Counted from the first letter of the stretch, positions 50,786 to 60,819 are shown. The stretch: DNA of 64,000 nt from Symbiodinium microadriaticum (GCA_001939145.1 LSRX01001467.1:76256-140255); one strand, 5' to 3'. Program-made: numbers and translations. Notes: a model not told the origin generated them from the sequence alone.

Positions 50786-50967
50786 TTGGCGTAACTTCAG
50801 GGGTTTGTTGGTTTCAGATAGTTACGGCCCGAAACAAGGTGTACTAGGATAACGTCTAGGCTATGAGGACCGTCCTCTTCCAACTTTCCTGCTCAGGATG
50901 TAAGGTTTAGGGAGTAGTGAAAGTTTAGCAGGACCGAGGCTGGAAGGGGTCACACGTCACGAGTCCA

Positions 50968-51075
50968 CAAGTCCTAGGTAGTCTTAGGGAGACCCCTTAA
51001 AGGGGACCCTTCTGAACCCTACTGGTGGCTCTCTTAAAGGGGACCTTACTGAGAGGGTCTATATCCCCAAGGATC
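50968..51075. mobile_element. Fold-back element, GGGAGACCCCTTAAAGGGG type
   Basis: AAGTCCTAGGTAGTCTTAGG...GGTCTATATCCCCAAGGATC with arms around CCCTACTGGTGGCTCTC. Copies lie at about 19008-19104 and, partly, at 33118-33180. It lies in the intron before the exon at 51112. Confidence 0.65.
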
Positions 51076-51111
51076 CCCCTAATCCTAACTCCCAACAAGA
51101 CCACGGCCAAG

Positions 51112-51160
51112 GTTGGAAGGATTATGGCGCCAACTACGGCGAAGCGACATTTAGCATGAA
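51112..51160 (+). CDS. Repeat-protein exon, A1 segment (secure)
   Basis: Acceptor GCCAAG|G, two-nucleotide start in phase with 50486. It reads WKDYGANYGEATFSM. Ending at ATGAA before GCCGCG (GC donor) leaves AA; with the G of 51599 this makes K and continues NGFCILEGL, matching the spacing of ATYKVVGGLCILSGL exactly. Confidence 0.88.
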
Positions 51161-51179
51161 GCCGCGCGCCTGGATTCGG

Positions 51180-51253
51180 GTTTAGGGGTTTAGGGTTTAG
51201 GGATTAAGGTTTAGGGTTTAGGGTTTTAGGGTTTAGGGTTTTAGGGTTTAGGT
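51180..51253 (+). repeat. Interstitial telomere-like tract (TTTAGGG)
   Basis: Heptads starting shortly after the A1 exon; the intron ends with CCCTAAA-type sequence at 51410-51590. Confidence 0.9.
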
Positions 51254-51598
51254 TTTTGTTGTCTGTGGAACCCTCACACCACCCCTCGACCTCAGATTTA
51301 GTAAATCCCGAAAAATCAAAACCTCTAAGTTCAAGCCCTAAAGCCCTGAAGCAGTAACCTTAAAACCTGAAGCCTCAAGCCATTTTATTCTAGCTTGCGA
51401 CCCCTCAACTCCTCAATGCCCCCACCCGAAACCCTAAAACCCCCAGCCCCAAACCCTAAACTTCCTAAACCCCTAAACCCCTAAACCCCCAAACTCTAAG
51501 CCCCTAAACCCCTGCACCCTAAACCCTGGAAATCCTAATCCTTACAATCCCTGAAGCCCCAATCCCTATGAGCCCAAAAACCCCCTGAACCCTCAAAG

Positions 51599-51636
51599 GA
51601 ACGGCTTCTGCATCCTGGAGGGCCTGGTGTTCGAAG
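51599..51636 (+). CDS. Repeat-protein exon, A2 segment (secure micro-exon)
   Basis: Acceptor CTCAAAG|G, 38 nt reading NGFCILEGLVFE. Donor GAAG|GCAAAC (GC type) leaves one G that joins GC at 52887 to give FEG-DWDSSF. The C-L-GL core is diagnostic of A2 (GLCILSGLIK at 34294). Confidence 0.88.
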
Positions 51637-51859
51637 GCAAACGTGCTCCGAGAGTTGGAGTTGCAGGATAAGAGTTTCAGGGTATACAGGGTTCGGGTTT
51701 AGGGTTATAGGGTTATAGGGTTTAGGGCTTTGGGTCTGGGGTTAGGGGTTGAATTTACCGTAGGGGTCTGGGGGTTAGGAGTTGATGGTAGCTTCGTTCG
51801 CTCGCGGCTTTGTTTGTTGAACAGCGGTCCTACGATGTAGATACCTACATTCCCTGGTA

Positions 51860-52092
51860 CCCCTTAACCCCTAAACCCTAAACCCTACAAACCTTAAACC
51901 CTAAACCCTAAAACGCTTGAAAACCCTAAACCCTAAAGCCCTAAACCCCCAAACCCTAAACCCTACAAGCCCTCTAGCCCTAAACCCCAAAACCCTAAAC
52001 CCTTAAAGCCCTACAAGCCCTAACCCTAAAACCTTAAAACCCTCAACCCCTAAACCTAAAACCCTTAAAACCCTCAACCCCTAAACCCGTAA
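51860..52092 (+). repeat. Interstitial telomere-like tract (CCCTAAA)
   Basis: About 230 bp of CCCTAAA with AAACCCTTAAA variants. Confidence 0.9.
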
Positions 52093-52185
52093 AAAAAGGT
52101 TGTCTTTGCTAGTCAGGGGTCTACAGAAACCTTTCGAGACAGAGCCTCTCGGCTCCTCCCCAAAAGGCGCCCCCCCAAAACCCTA

Positions 52186-52410
52186 GGGTTGATGATCTAA
52201 AGACCACATAAAAACAAGGGGTTTTAGGGTTTTGGGGTTTTAGGGTTTAGGGTTTAGGGTTTAGGGTTTTAGGGTTTTAGGGTCTTAGGGTTTAGGGTGT
52301 TAGGGTGTTAGGGTTTAGGGATGTAAATCCTGCATTACCCATAATACGGAATCTTCCATAATTCCCCTAGTTTAGGGTCCTGAAGGTCATGCAAGATTTT
52401 TATGATCAAC
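52186..52410. mobile_element. Alpha element split by a telomere-like insert
   Basis: GTTGATGATCTAA at 52186 and GATGTAAATCCTGCATTACC...GCAAGATTTTTATGATCAAC at 52320-52410 appear to be the two parts of one element with TTTAGGG/TTTTAGGG heptads (52216-52319) between them. Confidence 0.65.
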
Positions 52411-52412
52411 AG

Positions 52413-52640
52413 TATCACAGGCTAGGTTCCTTTTAAAAGGGTTTAGGGTTCCTTTTGAGGGATCCTGTGAGGGTTCCTTTTGGTTTAGGGTTGAGGGTTG
52501 AGAGTTCAGGGTACTTCGTTCCTGAGTAGTACCCTTTTGCCATTTTTATTTGAGGGTCCCCTTCTTCTTCAACGAATATTAGAAACAAAATGGTACCCTG
52601 ATTGTTTGGGGGGTCACCCAGGAACCTAGCTATCACAGGC
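52413..52640. mobile_element. Eta element with 10-bp target duplication
   Basis: TATCACAGGC at 52413-52422 and 52631-52640 flank an element running TAGGTTCC...GGAACCTA. The left arm has an internal insertion of G-rich sequence before CCTGAGTAGTACCCTTTTGC. The duplication marks it as a transposed element. Confidence 0.85.
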
Positions 52641-52886
52641 GTACACCAACGCCTAAGAGCCCTCCAAGCCCGAAGCCCTAACCACCCTGCCCCGACGAAA
52701 AAGACCCCTCCTGCCCCACAATCCTGCAACCGAACTCCCCCCCTAGACCCCCTAGGCCTTCAAAAACAAAGTCAACTCTAAACCCTAAACCCTCAACCTT
52801 CAAAGTCTAAATCCTAAACCCTAAACCCTGAACTAAGCCCAACCCTAAACCCTAAAGCCGACACGCGAGCACCCAGATGCCGCCAG

Positions 52887-52962
52887 GCGACTGGGACAGT
52901 AGCTTCGCTCTCCTTCCGGAAGGTTGCCGGCCTACTAAGAGGCTGCCCCTGGGCTGTAAACG
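52887..52962 (+). CDS. Repeat-protein exon, B segment (secure)
   Basis: Acceptor CCGCCAG|G, start GC|GAC TGG identical in position and phase to GC|GAA TGG at 60079. It reads DWDSSFALLPEGCRPTKRLP then LGCK. Donor ACG|GTTTAGGG leaves two nucleotides. The last 14 bp are copied at 53047 beyond a telomere-like insert. Confidence 0.9.
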
Positions 52963-53060
52963 GTTTAGGGGTTTAGGGTTAGGGGTTTAGGATTTAGGGT
53001 TTAGGAATTTAGTGGTTTAGGGTTTAGGGGTTTAGGGTTTAGGGCACCTGGGCTGTAAAC
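52948..53060 (+). repeat. Telomere-like insert flanked by a 14-bp copy of an exon end
   Basis: CCTGGGCTGTAAAC at 52948-52961 (exon end) and 53047-53060 flank TTTAGGGG heptads. Confidence 0.9.
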
Positions 53061-53385
53061 CTCAAAAACCGTAGGATGGTCCCCATCCGGATTTTGGATG
53101 ACATACTTTTGGCAGGCTGTTTTAGACGATTGCTGGTGGATTTAGATTTAGGGCTTTGGGTTTAGGTTGTTGGGCTTGAGGCTTTGGATTACCAGTTTCT
53201 CGCTGCTGGGCCCAGTGTCCAGGGGTCTGAAACATTTGTGATAGTTTCCCCTTAAGGCCCCCATACAACGGGCCCCCATACAACTCACCAATAGAATGTT
53301 CGAATATTCCTTAAAGCACGAGGTCTTGAGCAGCTCGGATGCTTGAGCCGGAACTATTGCTGCGGTCACCACGACATCGCAGACC

Positions 53386-53396
53386 ACGACTGCTGC

Positions 53397-53438
<42 letters not shown>

Positions 53439-53599
53439 TACTACTACTACTCCTCCTGCTGCTGCTGCTGCTGCTGCTGCTACTACCACTGCTGCTACTA
53501 CTACTACTACTACTCCTCCTCCTCCTCCTGCTGCTGCTGCTGCTGCTACTACGACTGCTACTGATACTGCTACTTCTTCTGCTGCTGCTGCTGCTGCTG

Positions 53600-53646
<47 letters not shown>

Positions 53647-53659
53647 GCTGCTGCTCCTG

Positions 53660-53712
<53 letters not shown>

Positions 53713-53799
53713 ACTGCTACTGCTACTGCTACTGCTGCTGCTGCTACTACGACGACGACGACGACGACTACTACTACTACTGCATCGACGACGACGACG
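53386..53799 (+). repeat. CTG-type trinucleotide array (about 0.4 kb)
   Basis: (CTG/GCT)n with CTA, CTC and, near the end, GAC runs. It is open in several frames on both strands (poly-Leu, poly-Ala, poly-Ser, poly-Cys). Such frames are expected by chance from this composition; I see no reason to call a protein. Confidence 0.95.
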
Positions 53800-54267
53800 A
53801 CGATGGCCAGAGCGACCAAGACGCGACGACCAACACTTGTTTCGCATGCTTACACAGTAGTAAGATTGTCGATGTTCTTTCGACTTTCCTTGCAAAGGCC
53901 TGTGACCTCATAGACCCCAAGCTCCAAGCCCTTCAAGCCGCCAAAACCCTAAGCTCCTAAACCCCATAGTCCCAAAATCCTAAAGCAAGGCTTCCCTTCA
54001 GCCTTCTGTTGTCCGAGGCTCTTCCACGCCAACAACCACGAAGCTTCATCTCGTGTGGATATCGAGACAAGCCGCTCGGATCAGAGCAAGTGAGGGGCCT
54101 AGGGGATCTGCGGGGTTCGGGGCTTCAGAGCATGAGGGTTTAGGATTTTTAGCGCTGTTGGGTCCAGAGGCCTTGGGTTCGGCGTTCAAAATGCTGCTGT
54201 TGCTGCAATGTCGTCGTACGCGTACAGGTCTTTCTCTTGTCTTGCCTGAACATGCTTGTCTCGGCAG

Positions 54268-54330
54268 CCTGGCAGGTGGTGGCGTGCTCTACGTGGCGGG
54301 ATCCACGAACTATCATTGGATGTCGCATGA
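54268..54330 (+). CDS. Repeat-protein exon, C segment (partial)
   Basis: After TCGGCAG| the frame reads LAGGGVLYVAGSTNYHWMS. GVLYVAGS is a good C core and HWMS resembles the start of D. The one-nucleotide start fits the two nucleotides left by 52887. The RVDV half of C is missing, so another small exon may lie between. The frame runs on to a stop at 54361. Confidence 0.6.
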   Translation, partial: PGRWWRALRGGIHELSLDVA

Positions 54331-54935
54331 CATTGCACATAATTACACCCATGGGAAGTAAATTGTTTCCGGCAAGGTTCTAAGTGTTGTCGGGAATGTT
54401 GAGCAGGTGTGGGTTTGGGCGGCAGCACTGATGGCGGGGCTTAGATGCTGGAGTGGTGTGTTTATTTTGCTCTCGGCCCATGTGGGTGTTGGCTTGCGCC
54501 ACGACCGCTGGAGCCGAAATACGGAGAACCAAAAGCAGAAACTCTGGACGCCGGCGGGCCGACAGCCAACAATCTTCCAGGACCCATTGGCGGTGGCCAG
54601 GAGAAGAGAGCAGCAGAACAAACAAATTCTGTGGCCATTGAAGTATAACTTGTGTTGAACGACAATTAGGCTTTAGTTTCTGGGCTGCCGTGAAAAGGTA
54701 GACTGCAACAAATGGCAGAGATCTGAGCTCCAGCCAATATCATGCAGGTATTCAAAAGTATTGTAGATTCTTTCTGGCATTATTGGCAATTATTAGGGCT
54801 TCATTGGTCAGTACAAGCGCTAAAGGGAGAGGACATAGCACTCAGTGTTAAGGGTCTTATGATGGCCACCGCTGGTACCCCGATGAAGGAGCCATGTTCC
54901 AGCCTGCTTAGTAGAATTGTTGTTGACTGTAGAAG

Positions 54936-55041
54936 ACCCTAAGGGTCCATGTACCCAAATATACTTTGGCCCCAAAGTCCCTATATAGGGACTACTTTAA
55001 TGCCAGAGTATATACTATTTGGGTACATGGACCCTTAGGGT
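54936..55041. mobile_element. Fold-back element, family delta
   Basis: ACCCTAAGGGTCCATGTACC...GGGTACATGGACCCTTAGGG. Confidence 0.85.
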
Positions 55042-55078
55042 CATCTAAGGAGTGTATCGGGTATCGTCTTTGCTCCAG

Positions 55079-55116
55079 ACACGGTTGGGCACATCGCTCT
55101 TCCTCTGGCAGGCCCG
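55079..55116 (+). CDS. Repeat-protein exon, D segment (degenerate)
   Basis: After TGCTCCAG| one frame reads HGWAHRSSSGRPG (HGW-S-SG), another TVGHIALPLAGP (I....LPL). Donor CCCG|GTCTGG. It lies between a C and an A exon, and a beta element starts 20 nt later. Confidence 0.45.
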
Positions 55117-55135
55117 GTCTGGGGTTGGCACCCTT

Positions 55136-55246
55136 CCCAGAGCCTCCAATACCCCTGAATTAAGGAATATACCTTTAAATTATAATAGGAACCCGAATAG
55201 GATTTCAGGTATATTCCTTAATTCAGGGATATTGGAGTCTCTGGGT
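55136..55246. mobile_element. Fold-back element, family beta
   Basis: CCCAGAGCCTCCAATACCCC...GGATATTGGAGTCTCTGGGT. Confidence 0.85.
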
Positions 55247-55790
55247 TCCGCAAGGGCAAAGGAAGCTGATCTGGTCTGTTGTAGTAGAGCCGGAAAAGTT
55301 TTAATTTCGTGGGGTAGGGCAGTCCCTCTCGAGTTCATTGCGAAAGTCAAGCTCATAGGGTTTACCATATAGAGTTTATACTGTTAAGTTTAGTGGCAGT
55401 GTCTGTATGCTGCGAATCTTTGGACCGGCTGGGAAAGTGGGACTCATGCCTGGTTCCGGGGCAAGTAGTCAGTGAGCACTATCCATGTGGCCATGAAGCA
55501 GTTCATGTTCCACGATTCAGATTTTGCAATTTGTCTTTTCAGTACCAGAGAATATCAAGTTCTCAACTGTAATCTTATTGAAGGAACACGCAACTCTCCT
55601 GCCTGCGTTTAGGACAGGGATTCAAAAGAATCCTGATTAAGCTAAGCGAAGCGGGTTTCGCAAGCAGAGGCTTCCATCCGAATCGTCTTAGGACCCTGGG
55701 CCTCTCGTTGGACCATCAAACTCCCTCGGCCTTTGTTGGTCGCAAAGTGCATGTCTTTCGATAGGATTACATGTGCTAAGTCTGTTGGTA

Positions 55791-55886
55791 TTAACCCTAA
55801 GGGTCCATGTACCCAAATGATATATACTTTGGCCTTAAAGTAGTCCCTATATAGGTACTTTGGGGCCACATGAACCCTTAGGGCTA
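55791..55886. mobile_element. Fold-back element, family delta (shortened right arm)
   Basis: TTAACCCTAAGGGTCCATGT...CCACATGAACCCTTAGGGC. The usual GTATA...TTGGGTA part of the right arm is deleted. Confidence 0.75.
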
Positions 55887-56120
55887 AGGAAACCAAACCC
55901 TAATCTGAACGTTGTGTGACCCTGAACTGCTAACCGCTATACCACTTAGTTAAAACTCCTAAAACCCAAAACCCGACTGTTCGCCTAAACCCCAACGGGT
56001 CCAATGTGCCTATATAGTAGAATGTAGGGTTTCTATATTCGGAATACTTAAAATGATTTGGGAAAGTATCCCCTATAGCAGCACCCAGGACCCTTTGGGA
56101 CCCCAATACCTCAGCCCCAG

Positions 56121-56183
56121 ATCCCTCAAGGGGCCTGGGTCGGCTATGGCGGGGCTTACGAGTCCCCCGACTACACTGCCGCT
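56121..56183 (+). CDS. Repeat-protein exon, A segment (secure)
   Basis: After CAGCCCCAG| the frame reads IPQGAWVGYGGAYESPDYTA then A; donor GCCGCT|GTTCTG. WVGYGGAYESPDY matches WDYGGDYSSPTY at 39072 almost throughout. It shows that the repeat continues between 55 and 60 kb even though no further exon is obvious until 60079. Confidence 0.82.
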
Positions 56184-56829
56184 GTTCTGCAGATACGGGA
56201 TTCAGAAGCGTGTTATACTGTAAGGTTTTCCAGGAGCTTCGTAACAGTGTCATGAGGGTTGTAGAAGGGCTGTGTAGGGTCCTATATCGGGCCTGAAAAC
56301 GTAAATAGGCTCTGCGGTATGTTATTACTGTATTATAGGAGAAGATGGGAAAATGTATGTCAGGGACCAGACGGGAATGTTATTGCCAGCTGTTCGAATC
56401 CGCATATTATATTGTAGATCAGAGCCCGGCCAATACCAACTGAATGAAGGAATCTGCTGTACATGATGGTAAGGCACCCAAGAGGGAAAGGTACCCTCCT
56501 TGAGTTAAGATATGCTTCCCAGATCCTAATAACAAGCGCTATTCAGCCCAAACCCTAAACCCCTACCCCCCTAAACCCTAAACCCTAAACCCCAAATATT
56601 CAGCCCCAAACCCTAAACTGTTCACGGCTTCCGAAGCCCCAACGAACCCGGAAGACCTTCGCGTCAACCTGCAGCCCAGACCCTGCCTTGAACTACCATA
56701 GCCCCCCTTTTTTTTGGTACCTAAACCCCCAAAATAAGGTAATCCCAACAAGGAACTACTATGGAGCCTATGGGTAGGCTTTAGGGTTAGGGTTTCGGGT
56801 ATGTCGAAGGTCTCGAGGAGATCAGAACT

Positions 56830-56915
56830 TACCTAAACCCCCATGAAGTAGGCAAAATAATGGCCCAAAACCCATAAAAGGCTATTATTCTACATACTTT
56901 TGGGGTCCAGGTAGG
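56830..56915. mobile_element. Fold-back element, family lambda
   Basis: ACCTAAACCCCCATGAAGTA...CATACTTTTGGGGTCCAGGT. A gamma right half lies upstream at about 56731-56777. Confidence 0.75.
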
Positions 56916-57434
56916 CTCTTATCATAAACCCTAATCTTTAATATGAGTCGTAAAGAAATCCTACCAAAGGCCCTACCTTCAACTGTCATAGCCCACTTTT
57001 GTGTAGGTTCTGATTAGAGACAGAAATCTAAACCCTAAACCCCTAAGCCATAAACCCTAGAGAAACGTGTAGGTCTCGGTAGGTACAGGCAGATCCCAAT
57101 CCCTGGATTGAAGCCCTTCATCTCTCATTTGCGGAGTTGCCTCGGAACCCCAAATAACCTTAAACCGGAGTAATTCAGGCGGTTTAGGGTCGTAGGGTTT
57201 TACGTTGACTGCATTTAAAATATGCGTGAATGGCCCCTGCCATTTTTTTTTACAACAAAAACACGCAAAAAATTGCCTGGCAACCTTCGTCAAAAACCAG
57301 AAATGCTTGAAGGGAGCAGCGCAGATTCGGGGCGATCGAAGTCTTTTCGGGTATGGGCAGATCTAATCGCGTGGTTAAGCGATTATTTCTGGGAAAATGA
57401 TGAACCCTAAGGCCCCTAAAGGCCCAAACCCTAG

Positions 57435-57993
57435 GTCCCAAATTTGGCGTTGTGGCAGGCAAAAAGGCAAGAGGCAGCGGCTGCAGCCAATTCTCCCAAT
57501 CGCATCAAAGCCGCAGCTGAACTGCTGCCAGAAGAGCCACCGAAACTCGACGCAGTGGACGTCGAGGAACAGGAGGAGCTCGCGCACAAGTTTGCTGCGG
57601 CGATTCCGGCCATGCCATCCAGCCTCGCCCGCGAACTGAACTGTCGCACATGTCGTTGGCGGCAGGAATCGGCAATTGCTCCCCTCCGATACTTCAGCTT
57701 GGTGCCTGCAACACCTTTGAAGTCGCTGACTCGTATCAGTGTTATTTTGTCCCGGTGGTTACACCCCCTGTGCGGACCTTTGGGCAAACCGGAGCACATG
57801 CTCCGGGGTACCGCTACAGTTATGTGTGGTGCCATGGCACCGACAGCAGCACTGCCGCCTCCATTCTCAAAGAGCTCCAAGTACGCCCCACAATGCCGGG
57901 GAGTGGCATCAACACAAGGTCCGAGGTGGACTTCCCTGCCGTTGCCTTTTACTGTCAAGCCATCAAGACTGTAGCTTACAATACCCCGTAAAC
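57435..57993 (+). CDS. Two-frame ORF with CHGT motif, product unknown
   Basis: After ACCCTAG|G a frame runs from 57435 to about 57701: Ala/Glu-rich, with AAELLPEEPPKLDAVDVEEQ and CRTCRW. It continues in another frame to TAA at 57990, with APGYRYSYVWCHGTDSSTAA and SILKELQVRP. A 38-nt stretch with GT...AG ends (57702-57739) would join the frames, or there is a frameshift. HGT followed by a helix-like SIL..L is reminiscent of ADP-ribosyltransferase-like folds, but this is weak. A 229-codon minus frame overlaps and looks like a shadow. Confidence 0.5.
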
Positions 57994-58574
57994 CAAACCC
58001 TCTAGAGTTAGGCTCAAAACCGCGGCAAGACCGGAGGTCCGCAACGGCATTTGCTCCGTTGAAGGACTGATCCATGGAGGCCTCGGCCGAGTTCGGGTGT
58101 AGGTGTTCGATGGGAATCATGATTCACCCTACTTTTTCGCATCAATCCGCAGTGTTGTGGGTGGCACCGAAATCCCCACATGTGGCTCCGGCTGTGTTTC
58201 CGTGCATAGTTTGCGCTAGGGCTTACAGGGTTTAGTATGATTGACACAGTTAGCATGTTTTTGGTCTAGGGTACTTAGCCCCTAAGTAAAATGAGTAGCT
58301 AGATGATAACGAAAGACCGGGGAAAACTCATTGTAGCAGGCCTCGGTCGATTGTGGCGGGTGGTAGTGTAGGATGAAAGAAAAAGCCCCAAAACCCGAAA
58401 ACTTTCCTAAACCCGAAACCCCTAAACGCTAAACCCTGGTATGTAGTTCTGTAGTGTAGGACGAAAAGACGGGTTCACCATGAAGGGTGCTTCGTCTTGG
58501 TATTTGTTGGAAGTTATCGGGCCTTGGTTCCGAGATATTTGGGTACCCCTCAGGGCCCTTAAGACTGGGAGGGT

Positions 58575-58755
58575 CATGGGACTTAGTACGTAAGATCAGA
58601 AGTACATTAAAGATCAAAAATGAATGTTAAGCAACCTTATTTATCACCTAGCTACCAAGTCCCATTTAGTAAGTAAGATTATAAGTACTTTAAATGAGGT
58701 GAAAAAGTAATTATAAGCATAGTTACCGTATTTATAGCCTATAGTTACTAAGTCC
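58575..58755. mobile_element. Fold-back-like region, AAGTCCCAT type
   Basis: Repeated CATGGGACTTAGTACGTAAG / CTTAGTAAGT-type arms (GGGACTTAGTACGTAAGATC ... ACTAAGTCCCATG), apparently two nested or tandem copies. Positions 58760-59510 hold no heptad tract or gene that I can support. Confidence 0.5.
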
Positions 58756-59510
58756 CATGATGCTTTTAAGTAGGCACCCCTAAACCCTCCTACTGTGCTA
58801 TTGCTGAATTCATTGCTTTATTACTGTATTGCGTTGCTACTACTGTACACCCTTCCGAAGATCGCCCTCCCGGGCCATGACGCACCAACCGCACACCCCT
58901 CTAAAGAGCCAATCTCCTTCTACAGCAACCCCTGACCCGCAGAGCACGCTTTTCAGGCCGCCGGAAATCTTTGGGCCCACAAAAGCCAGTTCAACATGAA
59001 ACCTTGAAACGCAAAACCGTAAGCCAGCAAAGCCCAAATCCAATGATCCCCAAAGGCCTATACCCAAGACATGTAATCTCCCGCAAAGCAAGACACTAAA
59101 GCCCTGAACGTCATGTTAGGCGACAAAAACAGTAAAGTCTTTAAGCCTCGAAACCCCTTGTTAAAAGAGACTTGATGCTTCAGGAAAGGACCCTCAACCC
59201 ATAACTCTGATCCCCGAACCTCAGAGTAGGGTTAGGGCAAAAGACCATGGATACCCTAAAGCCTAAATTCTAATCCGTAACACAAAGCAAGCTAACGTAG
59301 GGGCTTTGATAATTACGCCTACACTATTTTGGGGGGTTCCTATTACAGTGAAAGCCCTGTATAATAAGAACCCCATTCCGCGAGAGCGCTGCCCTAAGGT
59401 TCTCGTAAACCATGTAGAGTCAGACACGAGTTCGTTTTAGCCGCAGGGGTGGGGGTGGGGTTGGGGGCAGGGGCGAGCAGGAAAAAACGAATTAGTGTTA
59501 TAGACCCTAT

Positions 59511-59594
59511 CTGGACCCCAAAAGCATGTAGAAGAATAGCCTTGTATGGTTTTTTGGGCCATTATTTTACTTACTTTGGGGGGGGTTTAGGTAG
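59511..59594. mobile_element. Fold-back element, family lambda
   Basis: CTGGACCCCAAAAGCATGTA...CTTACTTTGGGGGGGGTTTAG around AATAGCC / GGCCATTATT. Confidence 0.7.
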
Positions 59595-60078
59595 TTCGTT
59601 TTTGCCCCGGGCAGCGACCACCCGTTGGCTTCTCTGGGAAAGCATTTCATTTGCTGTTCTCGATTCCCGCCAGCATATGGCGGGGAAGCTTTAGCGCCGT
59701 GGTCTTGAATCCTGGCCAGTACTTGAGTCATTTGAAGGAAAGTATTTTGGCCGTGGTCCTGGATGCGGTAGAGTATTCGAGGGAAGCATTGTGATAGTGC
59801 TCCTGAATCCCGACAGCACGTCGTACTTGGGGGAATGGTCTTCTCTCGTTTCCTGGTGGTCTCCAGGTGGTCTGCTGGGGGGTCTCCTGGTGGTGCTCTT
59901 GGTTGTGGTGGTCGTCATGTCATGGCTGTAGGGATCGAATGCGGGGCTCTAGATAGCACCTGCAGTGCGTCTTAAGATGAGGTTGAGGGCTAGGGATTCA
60001 GGGTTTAGGGGTTTGAGGGGTGTTTGGAGAAAACAGCCCTATCATGCCCCGAACCTACGCCCGGCGCCCTTCTTCCAG

Positions 60079-60160
60079 GCGAATGGGGTCACTTGGCAAC
60101 GCTTCCAGAAGACTGCCGTCCTGCTGATGGTGCGCTGATCTTCACCGCGAACAACCATGC
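60079..60160 (+). CDS. Repeat-protein exon, B segment (secure)
   Basis: Strong acceptor CTTCTTCCAG|G. It reads EWGHLATLPEDCRPADGALI then FTANNH; donor ATGC|GTCGAG. Its two-nucleotide start and end phases equal those of 52887, and the end pairs with the one-nucleotide start of 61370. This is the most complete B segment. Confidence 0.92.
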
Positions 60161-60297
60161 GTCGAGCCTCTTCTTTCAGTCACTTCCCATGTCCACTCAG
60201 GGTTCTTCGATTTATGTAGGGTTAAGTCTTGGGACTTATGACTTAGTCAGCCTCCCCTCATTAAAAGGCTTCCTCCTGCCCGCACATCGCCACTACG

Positions 60298-60394
60298 GTT
60301 GATGATATAAATCCTGCATTACTCAGAATAAGGAACATACTATAGTTCCCATAGTTTAGGGCTCTTAAGGTAATCCAGGATTCAAACCATCAAC
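60298..60394. mobile_element. Fold-back element, family alpha
   Basis: GTTGATGATATAAATCCTGC...CCAGGATTCAAACCATCAAC. Confidence 0.85.
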
Positions 60395-60819
60395 ACTAGG
60401 GAGCAAGATGTTGATGATTCTCCGTGCTACTCCCTGCCCTAAACCCTGGAAACCCAAGCCAAAGACCTAGGCCTTAAACTGAACCATGTAATGTAGGGGC
60501 CTTAAATATAATGGCCTATACTAGTTGGTGGCTCCTTACGATAAGTATAGTATACTATGTACCCCCAAACCCTATTCTGATGATTAAGGCTCTGATGATT
60601 AAGGCCCCTACCTTACCCAAACCAAAGGCCTAAACCCGAAACCCTAAATCCTAAACCCCTAAATCCTAAACCCCTAAACCCTAGACCCTAAATCCTAAAC
60701 CCCAAACCCCCAAACCCCACGACACCAGGCCAAGCTTGATACGGGCCTAAGCCCTACCTGGATTTTCGCAGGCCTTAACGTTTCAGCCTCAAGTCCCGGC
60801 CAACACCTAGCAATTTTGG

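Noticed and set aside
53148-53895. Long alanine-, serine- and leucine-rich proteins on both strands (up to 223 codons)
   Set aside because: They are translations of the CTG-type array; a trinucleotide array is open in many frames by composition alone.
57431-58120. 229-codon minus-strand ORF
   Set aside because: It overlaps plus-strand frames with better composition and a CHGT motif; its own sequence is serine/glycine-rich with no motif, and all other convincing exons are on the plus strand.
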